Assembly (NCBI GenBank): GCA_024734555.1
Contig: JANPWX010000252.1
Location: forward strand, 359,408 to 423,407
Direction: 5' to 3'
Source of the DNA: Trochalopteron elliotii
Lineage: Eukaryota > Chordata > Aves > Passeriformes > Leiothrichidae
DNA: 64,000 nt
Under the pieces are notes generated by a model. The model saw nothing but the letters and a program-made list of their open reading frames with translations. It was not told where the DNA came from and did not search any database. Position numbers and translations under genes: made by a program. Shown piece after piece: positions 61,090 to 64,000 of the stretch (positions are counted from its first letter, which is position 1; each line of letters opens with the position of its first letter).

Positions 61090-61873
61090 ATAAGTCCTCT
61101 GATCAAGGGAATGCCAACAAGCTCTGGAGGACTTTATTTCTCTTTCAGGAGGGGAGATCCTTAGCTAGGTGTACAGTCTATTAGTTGCTGAGCTTCTTTT
61201 GGAGAAAGAAATCCCCCTCCTGTGATGGAAAGTTACCTCTCAGTGTGCGAAGGGAAGCACCGAAGAGAAGGGGAATCTTTGAGGTCAGGCAGCAAAACTC
61301 AAGGGCCTCTCCAAACTTCCCATGCTCCTTCTGGGTTCCCTTTGCAGCTGTCTTTTCTTAAAAGTAATTCCATCATCTCATGCTGATAAATACTTCAATA
61401 GCTACCAGTAGTGGGGACAAAGAGTGATATTTCTCTTAGGATCCCAAACCAATGACTATGTTCAGACCATGTCAAAGTACAGAAACTCCCTTCTGGAGCA
61501 ATGACCATTGCTAAGGAATGATCATTGCCCCATCCCTGGAAGTGTTCAAAACAAGGTTAGATGAGGCTCTGGGCAACCTGGTCTAGTGGAAGGTATCCTT
61601 GCCCATGGCAGGGGATTTGGAACTTAATGATTTTTAAGATCCCTTCCAGCCAAAGCTGCCCTGTGATTCTGTGATTCTATGATACGACAAAAAGGAAAAT
61701 GAGGAAGACTGGTGTATTTTCTTTCCCCCCTTGTACAGCAACAAAGATACTAGAGGTTTAATCTGATTTTTGTAAGGAGAATGGGAAACACCCAAGCACC
61801 CAAGCACCTGAAGCTGGAAAGCTCTGCTAAAACCCTGGAAATGCTGATGTGTTTTCTCCTTTCTGTGCTGCAG
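61090..61873 (+). other. UMODL1 intron within ZP domain
   Basis: Starts with the disabled donor ATAAGT and ends TGCAG. Contains a sense CR1 fragment (61521-61685). Confidence 0.7.
61521..61685 (+). repeat. CR1 LINE 3' fragment
   Basis: 'ccatccctggaagtgttcaa', 'ggtctagtggaaggtatcct', 'tgcccatggcaggggatttg', 'gattctgtgattctatgat'. Confidence 0.92.
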
Positions 61874-62016
61874 AACATGACTACCACCGTGGTGAAAACC
61901 ACCCTTAGGAATGATGCTTCTGCTCAGGGAATAATCCACCACTTGAATGTTGCCAGTCCCATCCACTGTGTGTTTCAAAACAATGTCTTGTCTTCCTCTG
62001 GGTACACTGCAGAAGG
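61874..62016 (+). CDS. UMODL1: UMODL1 ZP-domain exon (ZP-N, second part)
   Basis: A 143-nt exon, phase 0 to 2 (acceptor CTGCAG, donor GTGAGG). It encodes 'NMTTTVVKTTLRNDASAQGI', 'IHHLNVASPIHCVFQN', 'NVLSSSGYTAEG'. 'TVVxTTLRND', 'GIIHHL' and 'SPIxCxFQN' are hallmark UMODL1 ZP residues. A Trp found in the mammalian sequence near the 3' end (L-E-W-G) is absent, as if one codon were lost in frame. Confidence 0.93.
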
Positions 62017-63579
62017 GTGAGGAGCAACTCTCTCTGCTTTGAAATTCTGCTGTGTGGCTGAGTGTTGCTGTGTTGGGAAAACCCCCAGGGGCTGTAGTTG
62101 TATCCAGTGACAGCACTGGGAGCATCCTGGGAGTCCTGTGCTCAGAATGGTGCCTTAAGTTTTAGCTTTTATATTTTTCAGACCCTGTACTGCATTAGTG
62201 TAGAACTCTGAACTCCATAGAGAGTGTTAGTAAGCTCCCTTCACAGTTTGATCAGACGAAACAATCCTTCCAGGCCTGAGAACCAAGGTCATCATCACAG
62301 CCTCAGGCCTGAAAAGTATAAATAAAAGTGAATTGGGGGGAGAAGCAAACCAGGGAAATGTGACTTCATTACCTGAAGCTATAATTGGACAATTAACCTC
62401 TGATATACAAATAAACCAAACTTACATCTGTCTGAAAAACCCATGACCATTGTCCATCTAGGGTGTAGCCTCTGCCAGCCTTCTGCACCGCCCAAGGTGT
62501 CAAAGGCCTTTAATAAATATCCACTTTATTCTCTAGCTCTGCCTAGCTTCTGTTCTAGATAGCCAGTCCAAGGCATCAAGGAGATCCCTGCTCTGTGCTT
62601 CTCTCCTACTCCAACTAATGTGCCAGTAGATCCAACAAGTCTGACCTTTACCTGGCTAAACCACAGCTGAAAATAAACCTTTGGGAACTGCTGGTTCAGG
62701 AGTCAGAATTCCTTCTCCTCATTGCCTTCCTGGGCAATCCCTTGTAGCAATAACAACATTTTCCTGCTTTTGGAACATATCAGTAGTGTGTCTTTCCACC
62801 TGATGTGGGCCTGCAGATTGCTACGTGGCTTCTGAGAATGGCAGGTTTTAATCCCCCAGAAATCCTTATTTGGTCAACTTGAAAAACCAGAAGATAAATC
62901 ATGCAAATCCTTTTTTTGTTGTGGAAGGCCCCATTTTCAAGTGAGATGGAATCAGAGCCACACTTCACAGAAAATCAAGGCTGTGCTGGCAGAAAATGTG
63001 ACAACACAAGCCTTTCTCTCATGGGGAGTGTCCTCCCTTCATACAAGTGCACCTCCTCTCTTGCTTATCATTGTGCTTAAACTATTGGCACCAAATTTCT
63101 GTTTCTGTTTCCTAGCCCTGTCCAGAGATTGTATTTTCCTTCCTATTCCCCAGCAAAGTCTTTGTCAGGCCACTTTTCTTTGAGCTCCATAATTTTCTCA
63201 TGCCTTTCACTTTCTGTTCAGATTTTCTCTGTCTTATTTTTTTTGGCTCTTCTGCACTAAGCTTTTACTGTCCCTATTTTGATCTTTCAGAGAGCTCATA
63301 GTTTTGCTCCTCTTCTGCTCCACTCGGGTATTTCTCTCTGCTCTGTTTGAATTGCTGAGACCACCCTTTGGATTTTCCCACTTGTGTTTCCATGCTCTCT
63401 ACATTCCCAGCTGAAAACTCGATGCATTTTCACCTTTCCTTTTGAACAGTGTCCTGCCATCCTGGACTGCAGATAACCCTTCACTGTTTAAACATGTGGG
63501 AAAACAGGCACTGATTTAAGACTTGCAGAAACTTACAGTCAAATTTGTGCCCTTTAAAGGTGGCTAATTGATTTTTTAG
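62017..63579 (+). other. UMODL1 intron within ZP domain, with LTR
   Basis: From GTGAGG to TTTTTTAG. Holds an LTR at about 62190-62590; otherwise unremarkable. Confidence 0.7.
62190..62590 (+). mobile_element. Probable solo LTR (approximate ends)
   Basis: LTR-like organisation: a TATAAATAAAA box (62317-62327), then about 190 bp later an AATAAA signal (62512-62517) followed by T-rich sequence and 'tctctagctctgcctagct'. The upstream 'ggcctgagaaccaaggtcat' and downstream blocks resemble passerine endogenous retrovirus LTRs as I remember them. The clear TG...CA ends and a target duplication were not found. Confidence 0.6.
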
Positions 63580-63817
63580 ACTTTACACCATCTTTGAGGA
63601 TTTGCATGGATCTGGACACTTCAAAACAGAAATGCAGCTGTTTATTGGAAACTCCCCAGTCCCCAAAAAATTTCAGTGTCTCTGCCAGTGAGGATGTGCT
63701 GATCAAAGTGGGGATGCAGAGGGCAGACAGCAAGCTCAAGGTGGTTCTCACCGACTGCTGGACCACCCCAACCAATAATTCAGTGGATCCCCTGGCATTT
63801 GTTTTTATCAGCAACAG
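63580..63817 (+). CDS. UMODL1: UMODL1 ZP-domain exon with +1 A frameshift
   Basis: Acceptor TTTTTTAG, incoming phase 2. The frame first reads 'LYTIFEDLHGSGHFKTEMQL', 'FIGNSPVPKK'. After the A6 run at 63665-63670 the homologous sequence continues one frame later: 'FSVSASEDVLIKVGMQRAD', 'SKLKVVLTDCWTTPTNN', 'DPLAFVFISN', to a donor at 63818 (GTACAG). In the original frame a TGA follows at once (CAG TGA). With five A residues the reading frame would be continuous, so one extra A breaks the exon. The match to mammalian 'FIGDSPIP' and 'KVVLTECWATP' is clear on both sides. Confidence 0.9.
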
Positions 63818-64000
63818 GTACAGGAATGCCATTTGCAAATACCATGAGCCATACCTCTGGTCTTACAGTGGTACTGACTAATAATGTATTTTAAATGCCT
63901 TTTACATGTGTTCTCATCATTCCTGTGCACAATCCCTTTCTATCTGGCCTGGTTACACCTTCTTTGAACAAGAAAGGGAAATATGAAAAGGAATTTCAAA
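63818..64000 (+). other. UMODL1 intron, cut by window edge
   Basis: Begins GTACAG. The remaining ZP-C exons, transmembrane segment and tail would lie to the right. Confidence 0.7.

Larger units (their letters stand above)
21610..63817 (+). pseudogene. UMODL1: UMODL1 locus (uromodulin-like 1), probably inactivated; 3' end beyond window
   Basis: Plus-strand locus encoding a mosaic extracellular protein: signal peptide, EMI, WAP, SEA-like, EGF, FN3, SEA, EGF, mucin-like linker, SEA and ZP modules, in the order known for vertebrate UMODL1. Exon phases are self-consistent and several stretches match the mammalian protein as I recall it (EMI 'CGGWIPW' and 'TDCCEGYEQ', ZP 'AIQKRFLQQESIPESSL'). In mammals UMODL1 is described as an olfactory and reproductive tissue protein; that is recalled knowledge, not seen here. 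Lesions: TGA at 35042 and 39382, a broken donor at 61090, a +1 A frameshift near 63665, an LTR within the mucin-linker region (about 48.7-49.17 kb), a weakened EGF1 and no recognisable EGF3. I read it as a recent unitary pseudogene, without ruling out altered splicing or assembly error. Confidence 0.78.

Noticed and set aside
61090..61095. AT-AC (U12-type) intron at the ZP donor
   Set aside because: U12 AT-AC donors start ATATCC and end in AC; this site is ATAAGT and the intron ends CTGCAG, so a mutated GT donor is simpler.

Overview
This is vertebrate genomic DNA, almost certainly from a bird and most likely a songbird. The evidence is many truncated CR1 LINE copies ending in the avian-type ATTCTATGATTCTATG tail, several LTRs of a style I associate with passerine endogenous retroviruses, long AT-rich introns, and one assembly gap (N at 45177-45569). 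Nothing bacterial or operon-like is present, and most open frames are chance or repeat-derived.

Layout. Positions 1 to about 21.6 kb are intergenic, with CR1 fragments, a 503-bp solo LTR (13537-14039, 4-bp target duplication) and a 428-bp solo LTR (17246-17673, minus strand, 6-bp duplication). From 21610 to the right edge the plus strand carries one multi-exon gene. I recognise it as the orthologue of uromodulin-like 1 (UMODL1), a secreted or membrane-anchored mosaic protein. In order it shows: signal peptide (21610), EMI (26295), WAP (32965), a divergent SEA-like module (33535 and 34880), EGF (35912), a Ser/Thr linker (36818), FN3 (39371), SEA (41086 and 43724), EGF (47569), a mucin-like linker (48320 to about 49642), possibly a degenerate FN3 (near 52.6 kb), SEA (52954 and 57780), and three ZP-domain exons (60719 or 60821, 61874, 63580). 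The rest of the ZP domain and the C-terminus lie beyond 64000. Splice phases agree across exons 1-11 and in the SEA and ZP pairs (1-1 modules, 1-0/0-1 for split SEA modules), which supports the exon model.

The gene looks inactivated. Two in-frame TGA codons (35042, 39382), a 5' splice site reading ATAAGT instead of GTAAGT (61090), an extra A in a homopolymer that shifts the last ZP exon (near 63665), an LTR in the linker region, a cysteine-depleted EGF and an unfindable third EGF all point to a decaying unitary pseudogene. Most exons remain readable, so inactivation should be recent; unusual splicing or assembly error cannot be excluded from one sequence.

The most unusual item is the LTR at 49662-50131. 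The flanking 6-bp duplication (CCATGG) encloses not only the 432-bp LTR but also the AA spacer, the primer-binding site and further sequence, 36 nt in all resembling the reverse complement of the 3' half of elongator tRNA-Met. It looks like a single-LTR cDNA integrated with an over-long copy of its tRNA primer still attached. Other curiosities are a CR1 copy containing seven tandem 44-bp units, a CR1 tail expanded into a hexanucleotide array, and two strong inverted repeats just upstream of UMODL1 exons.
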